From Delphinapterus leucas (taxonomy: Eukaryota > Chordata > Mammalia > Artiodactyla > Monodontidae), in contig NW_022098069.1 of NCBI RefSeq assembly GCF_002288925.2, positions 81,626,742 through 81,690,741 of the forward strand: a DNA stretch of 64,000 nucleotides, in the 5' to 3' direction. Under the pieces are notes generated by a model. The model was not told where the DNA came from. It worked only from the letters and a program-made list of their open reading frames with translations, and did no database searches. Numbering within the stretch: position 1 is the stretch's first letter; every line of letters begins with the position of its first letter. Shown one piece after another: positions 45,121 through 57,352 of this stretch. A program made the translations under genes and the position numbers.

Positions 45121-47103
45121 ATACAAAATTAATGCACAGAAATATCATGGATTCCTGTACACCAATGATGAAAAATCTGAAAGAGAAATTAAGGAAACAC
45201 TCCCATTTACCACGGCAACAACAAAAAGAATAAAATACCTAGAATTAAACCTGCCTAAGGAGACAAAAGACCTATATGCAGAAAACTATAAGACACTGAT
45301 GAAAGAAATAAAAGATGATACAATCAGATGGAGAGATATATGTTATTGGATTGGAAGAATCAACATTGTGAAAAGGACTATACTATGCAAAGCAATCTAC
45401 AGATTCAGTGCAATCCCTATCAAAATACCAATGGCATTTTTCAAATAACTAGAACAAAAAATTGTGCAACTTGTATGGAAACACAAAAGACTCCGAATAG
45501 CCAAAGAAATCTTGAGAAAGAAAAAAGGAGCTGGAGGAATCAGGCTCCCTGAATTCATACTATACTACAAAGCTATAGTAATCAAGACAGTGTGGTACTG
45601 GCACAAAAACAGAAATACAGATCAGAGATAAACCCACGCACATATGGTCATCTTATTTTTGAAAAAGGAGGCAAGAATATACAATGGAGAAAAGACAGCC
45701 TCTTCAGTAAGTGGTGCTGGGAAAACTGGACAGCTACATGTAGAAGAATAAAATTAGAACACTCCCTAACACCATACACAAAAATAAACTCAAAATGGAC
45801 TAAAGACTTAAATGTAAGACCAGACACTATAAAACTCTTAGAGGAAAACATAGGCAAAACACTCTATGACATAAATCACAGCAAGATTCTTTTTGACCCA
45901 CCTCGTAGAGAAATGGAAATAAAAACAAAAATAAACAAATGGGACCTAATGAAACTTAAAAGCTTTTGCACAGCAAAGGAAACCATAAACAAGACGAAAA
46001 GACAACCCTCAGAATGGGAGAACATAGTTGCAAATGAAGCAACTTACAAAGGATTAACCTCCAAAATTTACAAGCAGCTCATGCAGCTCAATATCACAAA
46101 AACAGCCCAATCCAAAAATGGGCAGAAGACCTAAATAGACATTTCTCCAAAGGAGATACACAGATTGCCAACAAACACATGAAAGAATGCTCAACATCAG
46201 TAATCATTAGAGAAATGCAAATCAAAACTACAATGAGATATCACCTCACACTGGTCAGAATGGCCATCATCAAAAAATCTACAAACAATAAATGCTGGAG
46301 AGGGTGTGCAGAAAAGGGAACCCTCCTGCACTGTTGGTGGGAATGTAAATTGATATAGCCACTATGGAGAACAGTTTGGAAGTTCCTTAAAAAACTAAAA
46401 ATAGAACTACCATACGACCCAGCAATCCCACTACTGGGCATATATCGAGAAAACCACAATTCAAAAAGAGTCATGTACCACAATGTTCATTGCAGTTCTA
46501 TTTACAATAGCCAGGACATGGAAGCAACCTAAATGTCCATCAACAGATGAATGGAAGATGAATGGATAAAGAAGATGTGGCACATATATACAATGGAATA
46601 TTACCCAGCCATAAAACGAAACGAAATTGAGTTATTTGTAGTGAGGTGGATGGACCCAGAGTCTGTCATACAGAGTGAAGTAAGTCAGAAAAAGAAAAAT
46701 AAATACCATATGCTAACGCATATATATGGTATCTTAAAAAAAATAATGGTTCTGAAGAACATAGGAGGAGGACAGGAATAAAGACGCAGATGTAGAGAAG
46801 GGACTTGACACGGTGAGTGGGAAGGGTAAGCTGGGACAAAGTGAGAGAGTGGCATGGACATATATACACTACCAAATGTAAAACAGATAGCTAGTGGGAA
46901 GCAGCCACATAGTACAGGGAGATCAGCTTAATGCTCTGTGTCCACCTAGAGGGGTGGGATAGGGAGGGTGGGATAGGGAGGGTGGGAGGGAGATGCAAGA
47001 GGAAGGGGATATGGGGATATATGTATATGTATAGCTGATTTGTTATACAGCAGAAACGAACACACCATTGTAAAGCAATTACACTCCAATAAAGATGTTA
47101 AAA
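45121..47103 (+). mobile_element. Type-B L1 ORF2 C-terminal half and 3'UTR
   Basis: This is a type-B sequence: '[20 protein letters not shown]', '[20 protein letters not shown]', then 45592-46134 ('[20 protein letters not shown]', '[16 protein letters not shown]'), and the cysteine-rich end near 46300-46780. It ends with a type-B 3'UTR (46790-47103, G-rich 'ggggtgggatagggagggtg' repeated twice) and 'ccaataaagatgtt'. The 180-codon frame is the longest intact stretch here. It has no 5' part of its own; upstream it merges with type-A text without a visible break. Confidence 0.85.
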
Positions 47104-47111
47104 AGAAAAAC

Positions 47112-49490
47112 AAAATTGAAGAATAAAAACCACAGGATCATCTCAAGAGATGCAGAAAAAGCTTTTGACAAAATTCAAAACCGATTTTAATAAAAGCTCT
47201 GTAGAAGGTGGGCATAGATGGAACTTACCTCAACATAATAAAGGCCATATATGACAGACCAACAGCTAACATCATTCTCAATGGTGAAAAGCTGAAGGCA
47301 TTTCCTCTAAGATCAGGAACAAGGATAGGATGTCCTCTGTCACCTTTTTTATCCAACATAGTTTTTGTAAGTCCTAGACAGCAATCAGAGAAGAAAAAGA
47401 AATAAAATGTATCCAAATTGGAAAAGAAGAAGTAAAACTGTAACTGTTTGCAGGTGACATGATACTATACATAGAAAATCCTAGAGAGGCTACCAGAAAA
47501 CTACTAAAGCTCATCAACGAATATGGTAAAGTTGCAGGATACAAAGTTAATACACAGAAATCCCTTGCATTCCTATACACTAAAAACGAAAGATCAGAAA
47601 GAGAAATTAAGGAAACAATCCCATTTACCATCGCATCAAAAAGAATAAAATCCTTAGGAATAAACCTACCTAAGGAGACCAAAGAGCTATACACTGCAGA
47701 CTATATAAAATGTTGATAAAAGAAATCAGATATGACACAAACAGATGGAAGGATATACCATGTTCTTGGACTGCAAGAATCAATATTGTCACAATGACTA
47801 TACTACCGAAAGTAATCTACAGATTTAATACAATCCCTGTCAAATTACCAATGGCATTTTTCACAGAACTAGAACAATTCTAAAATTATATGGAAACACA
47901 AAAGACCTTGAATAGCCAAGGAAATCCTGAGAAAGAAACACAGAACTGAAGACTCCCTGACTTCAGTCTATACTACAAAGCTACAGTAATCAAAACAGTA
48001 TGGTACTGGCACAAAAACAGAAACATATATCAATGGAGCAGGATAGAAAGCCCAGAAATAAATTCATGCACCTTTGGTCAACTAATCTACAACAAAGGAA
48101 GCAATAATATACAATGGAGAAAAGAAAGTCTCTTCAATAAGTGGTGCTGGGAAAACTGGACAGCTACATGTTAGAGAGTGTTCTAATTTCATTCTTTAAC
48201 ACCGTATGCAAAAATAAACTCAAAATGGGTCAAAGACCTAAATGTAAGGTCAGATGCTATAAAACTCTTAGAGGAAAACATAGGCAGAACACTCTTTGAC
48301 ACAAATCGCAGTATGATATTTTTTGAACCACCTAAAAACAAAAATTAACAAATGGGATATAATTAAACTCAAAAGCTTCTGCACAGCAAAGAAAACCATA
48401 AACAAAATGAAAAAACCACCCAGAGAATGGGAGAAAATATGTGTAAACAAAGTGACCAACCAAGGATTAATCTCCAAAATATACAAACAGCTCATGCAGC
48501 TCTACGTCAGAACAAACAATCCTATCAAAATAGGCAGAAGATCTAAATAGGAAGAAGATCTAAATAGACATTTCTCCAAAGAAGACATACAGATGGCCAA
48601 GAGGAAGAGGCACATGAAAAGATGCTCAACATCACTAATTATCAGAGGAATGCAAATCAAAACTACAATGAAATCTCACCTCACACCAGTCAAAATGGCC
48701 CTCATGAAAAAAATAAACAACAAATGCTGGAGAGGGTGTGGAGAAAAGGGAACCCTCCTAAACTACTGGTGGCAACGTAAATCGGTACAACCACTATGAA
48801 GAACAGTATGGAGGTTCCTTAAAAAACTAAAAATAGAACTACCATATGATCCTCCCACTCCTGAACATATATGTGGAGAAAACTTTAATTAGAAAACGTA
48901 CATGCACCTCAATGTTCATTGAAGCACTGTTTACAATAGCCAAGACATGGAAGCAACCTAATGTCCATCGACAGAGGAGTGGATAAAGAAGATGTGGTAC
49001 ATATATACAATGGACTATTAGCCACAAAAAAAGAACAAAATAATGCCATTTGCAATGGCATGGATGGACCTAGAGATTACCATACTAAGTGAAATAAGTC
49101 AGAGAAGGACAAATATCATTTGATATCACTTATATGTGGAATCTAAAAAAAATGATACAAATGAACTTCTTTACAAAAGACTTAGAAAACAAACTTATGG
49201 TTACCAAAGGGGAAAGGTTGGGGGGAGGGATAAATTAGGAGTTGGGATTAACATATACACACTACTATATATAAAATAGGTAACCGATAAGAACCTACTG
49301 TATAGCACAGGGAGCTCTACTCAATATTCTGTAATAACCTATATGGAGAAGAATCTGTAAAACAATGGGTGTGTATATATATATATACACACACATACAT
49401 ATATATATAAACTGAATCACTTTGTTGTACACCTGAAACTAACACAGTATTGTAAATCAACTATAATCCAATATAAAATAGAAATTAAAT
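47112..49490 (+). mobile_element. Type-A L1, ORF2 second half and 3'UTR
   Basis: It restarts within the reverse transcriptase ('gaataaaaaccacaggatcatctc', then '[20 protein letters not shown]') and continues through the C-terminal region (48323-48799, '[20 protein letters not shown]') to a type-A 3'UTR (49150-49490). The catalytic FADD region is frameshifted ('ctgtttgcaggtgacatg'). A compound TA/CA microsatellite lies at 49372-49408. The first ~400 bases repeat ORF2 sequence already present at 44703-45120, with roughly one difference in seven. Confidence 0.88.
49372..49408. repeat. Compound (TG)(TA)(CA)(TA) microsatellite in L1 3'UTR
   Basis: 'gtgtgtatatatatatatat' then 'acacacacatacatatatatata' lies within the type-A 3'UTR. 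Probably expanded after insertion. Confidence 0.9.
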
Positions 49491-49511
49491 TAAAAGCACA
49501 ACAACAAAAAA

Positions 49512-52500
49512 TAGAAGAAACTAATGTAAGTTTTTAGTCAAAATTAGATTCTGTAATATGGTAATGATGGTGCATAATTTAGTTACAAGTTGTTTAAAAG
49601 TTAAAAACAAACATGTAGAAATAACCGTAACTACAATAATCTGTTATTGGATACACAATATAAAAGTATGTAAAGTGTAACATCAATACCCTAAAATGTG
49701 AGGGGGAGGTGAATGTTTAGAAATGCTATCCATGTTAAATTGCTATTAGCTTAAAACAGCATGTTCGTATAAGCCTCATGGGAACCACAAAGAAAAAACC
49801 TGTAGTAATTACATAAAAGAGCATGATACATCAAAGCATACTGATGCCAAGACATCAAGACACAAGAAAAGAGAGCGGGATAAGAAGCAAGGAGCAATGA
49901 ATCTACAAAACAGCCAGAAAACAATGAACAAAATGGCAAAAGTAAGTCCTTACAAATGGATAACTACTTTAAATGTAAATGGATATAATTCTCCAATCAA
50001 AAGACATAGAATGGCTGAATGAATCAAAAAAGAAGATCCAACAATATGCTGCCTATAAGAGACTCACTTTAGCCTTAAAGACACACATAGAGTGAGAATG
50101 AAGTGACAGAGAGTGAAGGGCTGGAAAGCAGATGGTAACCATAATAACCATAATAAGGAAGGAAGAGCTATACTTAGGTCAGACAAAAATATACTTTAAA
50201 CTAAAAATGGTAAAAATAAACATAGAAGGTCTTTATAATGATAAAGGGGTTAATCCATCAAGAAGACATAACAATTGTAAATATTTATGCACCCAACACT
50301 GGAGCACCTAAATATATAAAACAAAACTAACCAAGCTAAAAGGAGAAATAAACAGTAATACAATTATAGTTGAGGACTTTAAATCCCACTCTCAACTATG
50401 GATAGGTCATCCAGAGAGAAAATCAATAAGGAAACAACAGATCTGAACAACACTATAGATCAAATGAACATGACAGACATATACGGAACACTATCTGACA
50501 GCAGCAGAAGACACATTCTTCTCAAGTACACATGGAACATTTTCTAGGATAGATCATATGTTAGTCCATAAGCCTTAGCAAATTCAAGAAGATTGAAATC
50601 ATACGAATATCTTCTCTGATCCTGTGGTATTAATAAAAATTAATAACAGGAGGAAGACTGGAAAACTCATGAATACATGGAAATTAAACAACATTCTCCT
50701 GAAAAACCAATAGAACAAAAAAGAAATTACAGGGGAGGTAGAGCAAATTGAGCCCAACGTTAGCAGAAGTAAAGAAAGAATAAAGATTAGAGCAGAAATA
50801 AGTAAAACAGAGAACAGGAAAGCAATAGAGAAGATGAACAAAACTGGGGTTGGTTCTTTGAAAAGATTAGCAAGAAAAAAAGAGAGGACCCAAATCAACA
50901 AAATTACAACTGAAAAAAGAGACATTACAGGTGACATCACAGAAATATAAAGGATCATAAGAGCCTACTGTGAACAAATATATGCCAACAAACTGGAAAA
51001 TCTAGAAGGTATGGAAAAATTCTTGAAACGTACAATATGCCAAAATTCAATCAGGAAGAAATAGAAAATCTGAAAAGACCAACTACTGGTAAAGAGATGG
51101 AATCAGTAATCAAAAATCTCCCAACAAAGAAAAACTCAGACCAAGTGGCTTCACTGATATATTTTACCAAACATTTAAAGAATTAACATTAATCCTTCTC
51201 AAAATCTCCCACAAAATCCCAGAGGAAGGAACACTCTCATATTTATTTTTCAGAACCTGCATTACCCTGAGACCAAAGCTAGAAAGGGATACTACTAAAA
51301 ACAAACTGCAGGCCAATAACCCTGATGAATATAGATACAAAAATTCTCAATAAAAACTAACAAAATGAATTCAGCAGCACATTAAAAGGATCCTTCACCA
51401 TGATCAGTGAGATTTAACCCTGGGATACAAGGATGGTTCAGCATATACAAATCAGTATATGTGTTATATTGTATTAATGTAATGAAAAAATATCTCAATA
51501 AACGCAGAAAAAGCATTTGACAAAATTCATTACTTGTTCATGGTAAGAACACTTAACAAATTAGGTATAGAAATAAAGTGCCTCAACATAATAAAGCCTG
51601 TATATAACAAGCCCACAGCTTACATCTTACTCAATAATAAAAGTTGAAAAACTTTTCCTCCAAGATCAGGAAAGCACAAGTGCCCACTCTCACAACTCCT
51701 ATTCATTATAGTACTGGAAGTTCTAGCTCGAGCAGCCAGGCAAGAAAAATAAAGCATCAGAACTGGAAAGGAAGAAATAAAATTGGCTATATTTGCAGCT
51801 GACATGATTTTATGTATAGAAAATCCTAAAGCCTCCACCGAACTGTTATATCTAATTAATGAAGTCAGTAAAGTTCCAGGATACAAAATTAACATACAAA
51901 AATTAATAGCATTTCTCTCCACTAATAACAAATTATCTGAAAAAGAAACAAAGAAAATGATCCTATTAATAATAGCATCAAAAATAATAAAACATTAGAA
52001 ATAAGTTTAACCAAGGAGGTGAAAGATCTCTACATCAAAAACTACAAGGCACTGATAAAAGAAATCAAAAAAGACACAAATAAATGGGAAGGTATCCTGA
52101 GTTCATGAATGGGTAGAATTAATATTGTTAAAATATCCATACTACTACAAAGCAATCCCTACCAAAATTCCAAAGGCATTTTTTTTACCGAAATAGAAAA
52201 AACAATCCTAAAATTTATATAAAACAACAACAGACCACAAATAGCCAAAGAAATCCTGAGAAAGAAGAATAAAGTGGGAGGCATCATACTTCCTGATTTC
52301 CAGCTATATTATAAAGGTATAATAATCAAAGCATTATGACACTAGCACAAAAACAGACACATAGACCAATGGAACAGAGTTTAGAACCCAGAAATTAAAC
52401 CATACATGTATGATCAACCAACATCTGACAAGGGAGCCAAGAAGATCCAATGGAGAAAAGACAGTCTCATCAATACTTGGTGCCAGAAAAACTGGATATT

Positions 52501-53885
52501 CACATGTAAGCTAGACCCCTTGTTTTACATCACTCACAAAAATTACCTCAAGATGCATTAAAGACTAAAATGTGAGGCCAAAACTATAGAACTCCTAGAA
52601 GAAAACAAATGGTCAGCTCTATTATACAGGTCTTGGCAGTGATATTTCGGATATGACACCTAAAGCACAAGCAACAAAATCAAAAATAGTAGGACCACAT
52701 CAAACTAAAAACCTCTGCACAACAAAAGAAAGGATCAACAAAATGAAAAGAATCTATGGGATGGAAGGAAATATTTGCAGACCATATATCTGATAAGGGG
52801 TTAATATCCAAAATAAAGAACTTATACAACTCAATATCAAACCAACCAACCCACCAACCAAACCTGAACAATCTGATTAAAAAAATGGGTAAAGGACCTG
52901 AACAGACATTTTTCCAAAGAAGGTTTATGAAAGCCAACACATACACGAAAAGATGCTCAAAATCACTAATCATAAGGGAAATACAAATCAAAACTACAAT
53001 AAGGTATTACCTCACCACCTCACCAATGTTGTCCTCAAAAAGAGAAGAGATGATAAATGCTGGAGAGGATGTGGAGAAAAGGGACCCCTCATGCACTGGT
53101 GGTGGAAATGTAAGTTGGTACAGACACTATGGAAAACAGTTTGGAGGTCCCTCAGAAAGTTAAAAATAGAACTTCCATATGATCCAGCATTTCCACTTCT
53201 GGGAATATAGCCGAAGAAATTGAAAACACTATGTCATAGAGACAGCTGCACATCCATGTTCATAGAAGCACTATTTACAATAGCCAAACATAAAAACAAA
53301 GTAAGTGTCCATAAGTGGATGACTGGATAAAGAAGTTGTGGTATAAATACATCAGTACAAAGAAGTATTATTCAGCCATTAAAAAAGAAGGAAATCCTGC
53401 CATTTGCAACAACATATATGGACCTTGAAGGCATTATGCTAAGTGAAGTCAGACAGAAAAATACAGATACTGTATGATCTCATGGAATCTCAGAAAACAA
53501 ACCAAAACCTCATAAAAAAAGAGATCAGATTTGTGGTTACCAGACAAGGTGGGTGGGAAGAGGGGGAATTAGATGAAGGGGGTCAAAGGGCACAAACTTC
53601 CAGTTATAAAATCAGTTAAGTACTAGGGATGTAATGTACAACATGGTGACTCTAGTTCACACTGCTGTCTGGTATATTTGAAAGTGAAGAGAGTAAATTC
53701 TAACAGTTCTATTCACAAGGGAAAAATATATTTTTACACATATATGTCATGATGGATGTTAACTAAACTTACTGTGGTAATAATTTCAAAACATATGTAA
53801 ATCAAATCATTATGCTGTATACCTTAAACTTACACAGTGCTATATGTCAATCATATCTCAATGAAAATGGAAAAAAACAAAAATA
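49512..53885 (+). mobile_element. Old L1 (L1M class), spacer, ORF2 and 3' end half
   Basis: It resumes with L1M spacer text ('ttattggatacacaatataaaagtatg', 'aagcctcatgggaaccacaaagaaaaaacc'), then ORF2 from the ATG at 49933 to about 53500 and a 3'UTR ending 'tatctcaatgaaaatgg' with an A-rich tail. It is the continuation of 40485-42895. Divergence is high: stops occur every few dozen codons. Confidence 0.85.
49933..53500 (+). pseudogene. L1 ORF2 pseudogene of the old L1
   Basis: Endonuclease traces: 'TTLNVNGYNSPIKRH' at the start, and the GDFNT motif decayed to EDFKS near 50370. The reverse transcriptase catalytic site reads FAAD at 51783-51998 ('MAIFAADMILCIENP'), one aspartate lost. The C-terminal cysteine-rich segment lies at 52953-53210 ('[20 protein letters not shown]'). 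Many frame breaks, and no function possible as a protein. Confidence 0.88.
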
Positions 53886-54560
53886 AATTAACATCAGCTT
53901 TCATAAGGCCCATGTAATCATGTACCATCTAATAAAATGCAAGGAAATCAAAAAATCACTTCTGGGCTTCCCTGGTGGCGCAGTGGTTGAGAGCCCGACT
54001 GCCAAAGCAGGGGACGCGGGTTCGTGCCCCGGTCCGGGAAGATCCCACATGCCGCGGAGCGGCTGCGCCCGTGAGCCGTGGCCGCTGGGCCTGTGCGTCT
54101 GGAGCCTATGCTCCGCAATGGGAGAGGCCACAGCAGTGAGAGGCCCACGTACCACAAGAAAAAAAAAAAAGAAAAAAGAAAACAAAATCACTTCTAAGGT
54201 ATCCCTGGCAAAAATGTATCACCTGAATCTAATCATGAGCAAACTTTACACAAACACAAATAGAGGATCTTCTACAAAATAATAGTCATGTAATCTTCAA
54301 AGATTCCCTGGCCACGAAGGTCAAGGACTGAGGAAAAACGTTCCAGATTAAAAAGGACTAAAGGGACCTGACAACTGAAGTAATGTATAATTCTGGACAT
54401 TTATTGGGACAACAAAACTTGAATGGGTGTGGGGACTCGATGACAGTAATGTATATGAGTTAATTTCCTGATTTTTATATTGCATCATTATTACGTGGGA
54501 AAATGTCCTTGTTTGTAGAAAATGCACACCAAAACATTAATGCTATTCTTGGAACTGAAC
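53886..54560 (+). repeat. Ancient interspersed repeat, family not named, split by a SINE
   Basis: The text 'ggatcttctacaaaataata', 'acgttccagattaaaaaggactaaagggacctgacaactgaagtaatgt', 'ggacatttattgggac', 'gagttaatttcctgatttttat', 'gggaaaatgtccttgtttgtag' is that of a common old mammalian repeat whose name I do not recall with certainty. The CHR SINE at 53964-54183 interrupts it. Confidence 0.55.
53964..54183 (+). mobile_element. CHR-family SINE, copy 4, with perfect TSD
   Basis: Full-length CHR SINE with A-rich tail, flanked by the exact 12-base duplication AAAATCACTTCT at 53952-53963 and 54184-54195. Several private changes in the head ('gagcccgactgccaaagc') and body suggest moderate age. 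Internal A- and B-box-like motifs are retained. Confidence 0.97.
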
Positions 54561-54584
54561 TGACCATTGTTTCGAAATAAAAAG

Positions 54585-54715
54585 AAACAGGAAAGCCATC
54601 TATCAGTCTTTTCCTCCACTCTTCCTCATATTAACTTCTGTAAGCCACTGAGATTTTAGGGTTGATTTGTTATAATAATAGTCAGGCTATCTTAACAAAT
54701 TTGCCCCTTTGCTTT
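54585..54715 (+). mobile_element. MLT1-like LTR, 3' terminal portion
   Basis: 'taagccactgagattttagggttgatttgttataataatagtc' is characteristic of the 3' ends of MLT1/MST-type LTRs. It may be the missing 3' part of the LTR piece at 40170-40475, displaced by the L1 nest, but a separate LTR is equally possible. Confidence 0.55.
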
Positions 54716-54881
54716 ACCACTGACAGATTATTTATTAGTGTGGGACTTGCTGCACCTTAGCCATTATTGATCCCAGTCGAGACATGCCAATTGCTTCTAA
54801 ATTCATCCTCATAATGTCTGTAACCTTACCTTCCAAATTTCAGGTTTCTTGCTGTCACTAGTATATACTATAGAAAGGGTC

Positions 54882-55165
54882 AGTCAACCAGAGCCTGCAG
54901 GCCAAGTCACCCAACTGTCTATTCTTGCATGACCCACAAGCAAAGGATGGCTTTATATCTTCAAATGGTTGGGGGGAAAAATCCAAAGAATAATAGTTTG
55001 TAACATGAAGATTACATAAAATTCAATTTTCAATGCCCATAAATACAGTTTTATTGGAACACAATCATGTCCATTCATTGACATATTTTTCTATAGCAGC
55101 TTTCATACTACAACAGCAGAGAAAATATTTACTTGCTTGACCTTTTACCAGAAAAAAAGAAAAAA
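54882..55165. mobile_element. Non-autonomous hAT (Charlie-group) DNA transposon
   Basis: 'gggtcagtcaaccagagcctgcaggccaag', 'aatacagttttattggaacacaatcatgtccattcattgacatattttt', 'gcagctttcatactacaacagcag' and 'aaaatatttacttgcttgaccttttacc' match the widely known element whose ends read 'ggtcggcaaact'. I think this is of the MER58 kind, but the subfamily is uncertain. No transposase. Confidence 0.75.
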
Positions 55166-55214
55166 TGTGCTGAAGGCTGTACAACAAAAAACAAAAAAGT
55201 TTCCCAAACCAAGC

Positions 55215-55440
55215 TTTTATTATTAAGAGGTTAGATAGCTGCTAAGAGCAGAGGCTCTGAAGCCTGAGACCTGGCTCCTCCATTTACCAACTCTGTAATC
55301 TTGGGAAATTGACATACTGTTTCTGAACAGCAATATTTGATTGGTAATAATAATGGGACACAATTCAGAGGGTTGTGAGAATTCCATGAGTTATTATAGG
55401 GCAGGTCCTTAGACCACTGCTTAACAATAAAATTAGCATT
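55215..55440 (+). repeat. MIR SINE
   Basis: Good MIR match: 'gcagaggctctgaagcctgagacctggctcctccatttaccaactctgtaatcttgggaaattgac', then 'ggtaataataatgggacac' and 'gggttgtgagaattccatgag'. Plus orientation, near full length. Confidence 0.88.
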
Positions 55441-56248
55441 TTTTCTTTTTCCTTTTTAATTTAAATTGTGTAGTATCATTAAACATACATGTTATTTTCA
55501 ACACTGATCTCCAGAAAAACAAAAATAACTCTCAAAATTCAAAGACATTATATAACAACAATCTAGTAATGTAAATTAATTCATAACTTTGTTTATATTA
55601 AATCCCAATGAAAGATTAAAGGGCAGTGACAGAGACAGTCTTAATCCTGAAAATATTACTTAAAGCAAAGGGAAGGATAAGAAAAAAAATTTATGTTGTA
55701 GTTGAGAAATTAAAAATAACAGGAAGATAATAGAATTTCTTCCTATTACTATAGTGGAGGGGTTAAGTTTAGACACAATAAATGAGTCTATAGTCTGTGT
55801 ATTCCTGAACCCTTTTGACTTAACCCTTAAAATCCACTTAACAAAAGTAATATATTTCAGATGCTGGAGCATAGAGAAGAAATGTGATACATTTTACATT
55901 TGTTCCCTCCCGTATATACTAAGAATTTAATGCTTTTAATAATAGAAAACATTTTCTCCAATATATTAAATTAGTTGAACACAAGGATTTTACCAACGCA
56001 TGTAGTTAAGAGTCTCCTGGAACAGTATATAGAGTCTTTTCATATTTTTTCTCCAAGTTTTTATAAGATTTCTGCAGGCAAGTTAACAGTTTAGATATTT
56101 AATAAAAAATAGACTCAAAGAGCACCAACTTCTAGCCTTTCTAGGAAATTTAAGGTTAGATATGAATTTGGTTGAGTTGGCATAAATTTGCCCAAATTCA
56201 TAAATATATTTGCATATTTATATTCTCCTTCTGGTTTTAGGTTCACTC
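55441..56248. other. Single-copy AT-rich DNA, nothing recognised
   Basis: No supported feature. Confidence 0.5.
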
Positions 56249-56257
56249 TAAAGTTAT

Positions 56258-57343
56258 ACAGCAAAGGAAACCATAAGCAAGACGAAAAGACAACCCTCAG
56301 AATGGGAGAAAATATTTGCAAACAAATCCTGACAAAGGATTCATCTCCAAAATATACAAGCAGCTCATGCAGCTCGATATCCAAAAAACGAACAACCCAA
56401 TCCAAAAATGGGCAGAAGACCTAAATAGACATTTCTCCAAAGAAGATATAAAGATTGCCAACAAACACATGAAAGGATACGCAACATCACTGATCATTAG
56501 AGAAATGTAAATCAAAACTACAATGAGGTATCACCTCCCACCGGTCAGAATGGCCATCATCAAAAGGTCTACAAACAATAAATGCTGGAGAGGGTATGGA
56601 GAAAAGGGAACCCTCTTGCACTGTTGGTGGGAATGTAAATTGATACAGCCACTATGGAGGTTCCTTAAAAAACTAAAAATAGAACTACCACACAACCCAG
56701 GAATCCCACTACTGGGCATATACCCTGAGAAAACCATCATTCAAAAAGGGTCATGTGCCACAATGTTCATTGAAGCTCTATTTACAATAGCCAGGACATG
56801 GAAGCAACCTAACTGCCCATCGACAGATGAATGGCTAAAGATGTGGCATGTATATACAACGGAATATTCCTCAGCCATAAAACGAAATGAAATTGAGTTA
56901 TTTGTAGTGAGGTGGATGGACCTAGAGACTGTCGTACAGAGTGAAGGAAGTCAGAAAGAGAAAACAAATACCGTATGGAATCTAAAAAAAAAAAAGGTCT
57001 GATGAACCTAGGGGCAGGACAGGAATAAAGATGCAGACATAGAGAATGGACTTGAGGACACGGGGAGGGGGAAGGGTAAACTGGGACGAAGTGAGAGTGT
57101 AGCATGGACATATACACAGTACCAAATGTAAAATAGATAGCTAGTGTGAAGCACAGGGAGATCAGCTCGGTGCTTTGTGTCCACGTAGAGGGTGGGAGGG
57201 AGACGCAAGAGGGAGGGTGGGAGACGCAAGAGCGAGGGGATATGGGGATATACGTATACATAAAGCTGATTCACTTTGTGATACAGCAGAAACTAACACA
57301 ACATTGTAAAGCAATTATACTCCAATAAAGATGTTAAAAAAAA
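56258..57343 (+). mobile_element. 5'-truncated type-B L1 with TSD
   Basis: The insert begins in the ORF2 C-terminal region ('cagcaaaggaaaccataagc') and runs to a type-B 3'UTR and poly-A tail ('ccaataaagatgttaaaaaaaa'). It is flanked by TAAAGTTAT at 56249-56257 and 57344-57352. The 159-codon frame 56523-57002 holds the cysteine-rich C-terminus ('[20 protein letters not shown]'). This copy has fewer changes than most here, suggesting relative youth. Confidence 0.95.
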
Positions 57344-57352
57344 TAAAGTTAT

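Larger units (their letters stand above)
42896..49510 (+). mobile_element. Block of younger L1 sequence inserted in the old L1 (mosaic)
   Basis: It starts abruptly inside ORF2 endonuclease ('atagtgggggactttaacag', i.e. IVGDFN) and ends in a type-A 3' end ('gtacacctgaaactaacacagtattg'). It contains a type-B 3' fragment (43566-44103) and a long type-B stretch (from about 45.0-45.13 kb to 47103). After that, type-A ORF2 restarts at about 47112, at a point already passed at 44703. A weak duplication of target sequence (GAAGTAAAAGTACCCTAAT around 42879-42897 versus GAAGAAACTAATG from 49514) is compatible with insertion, but not proof. Confidence 0.75.
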
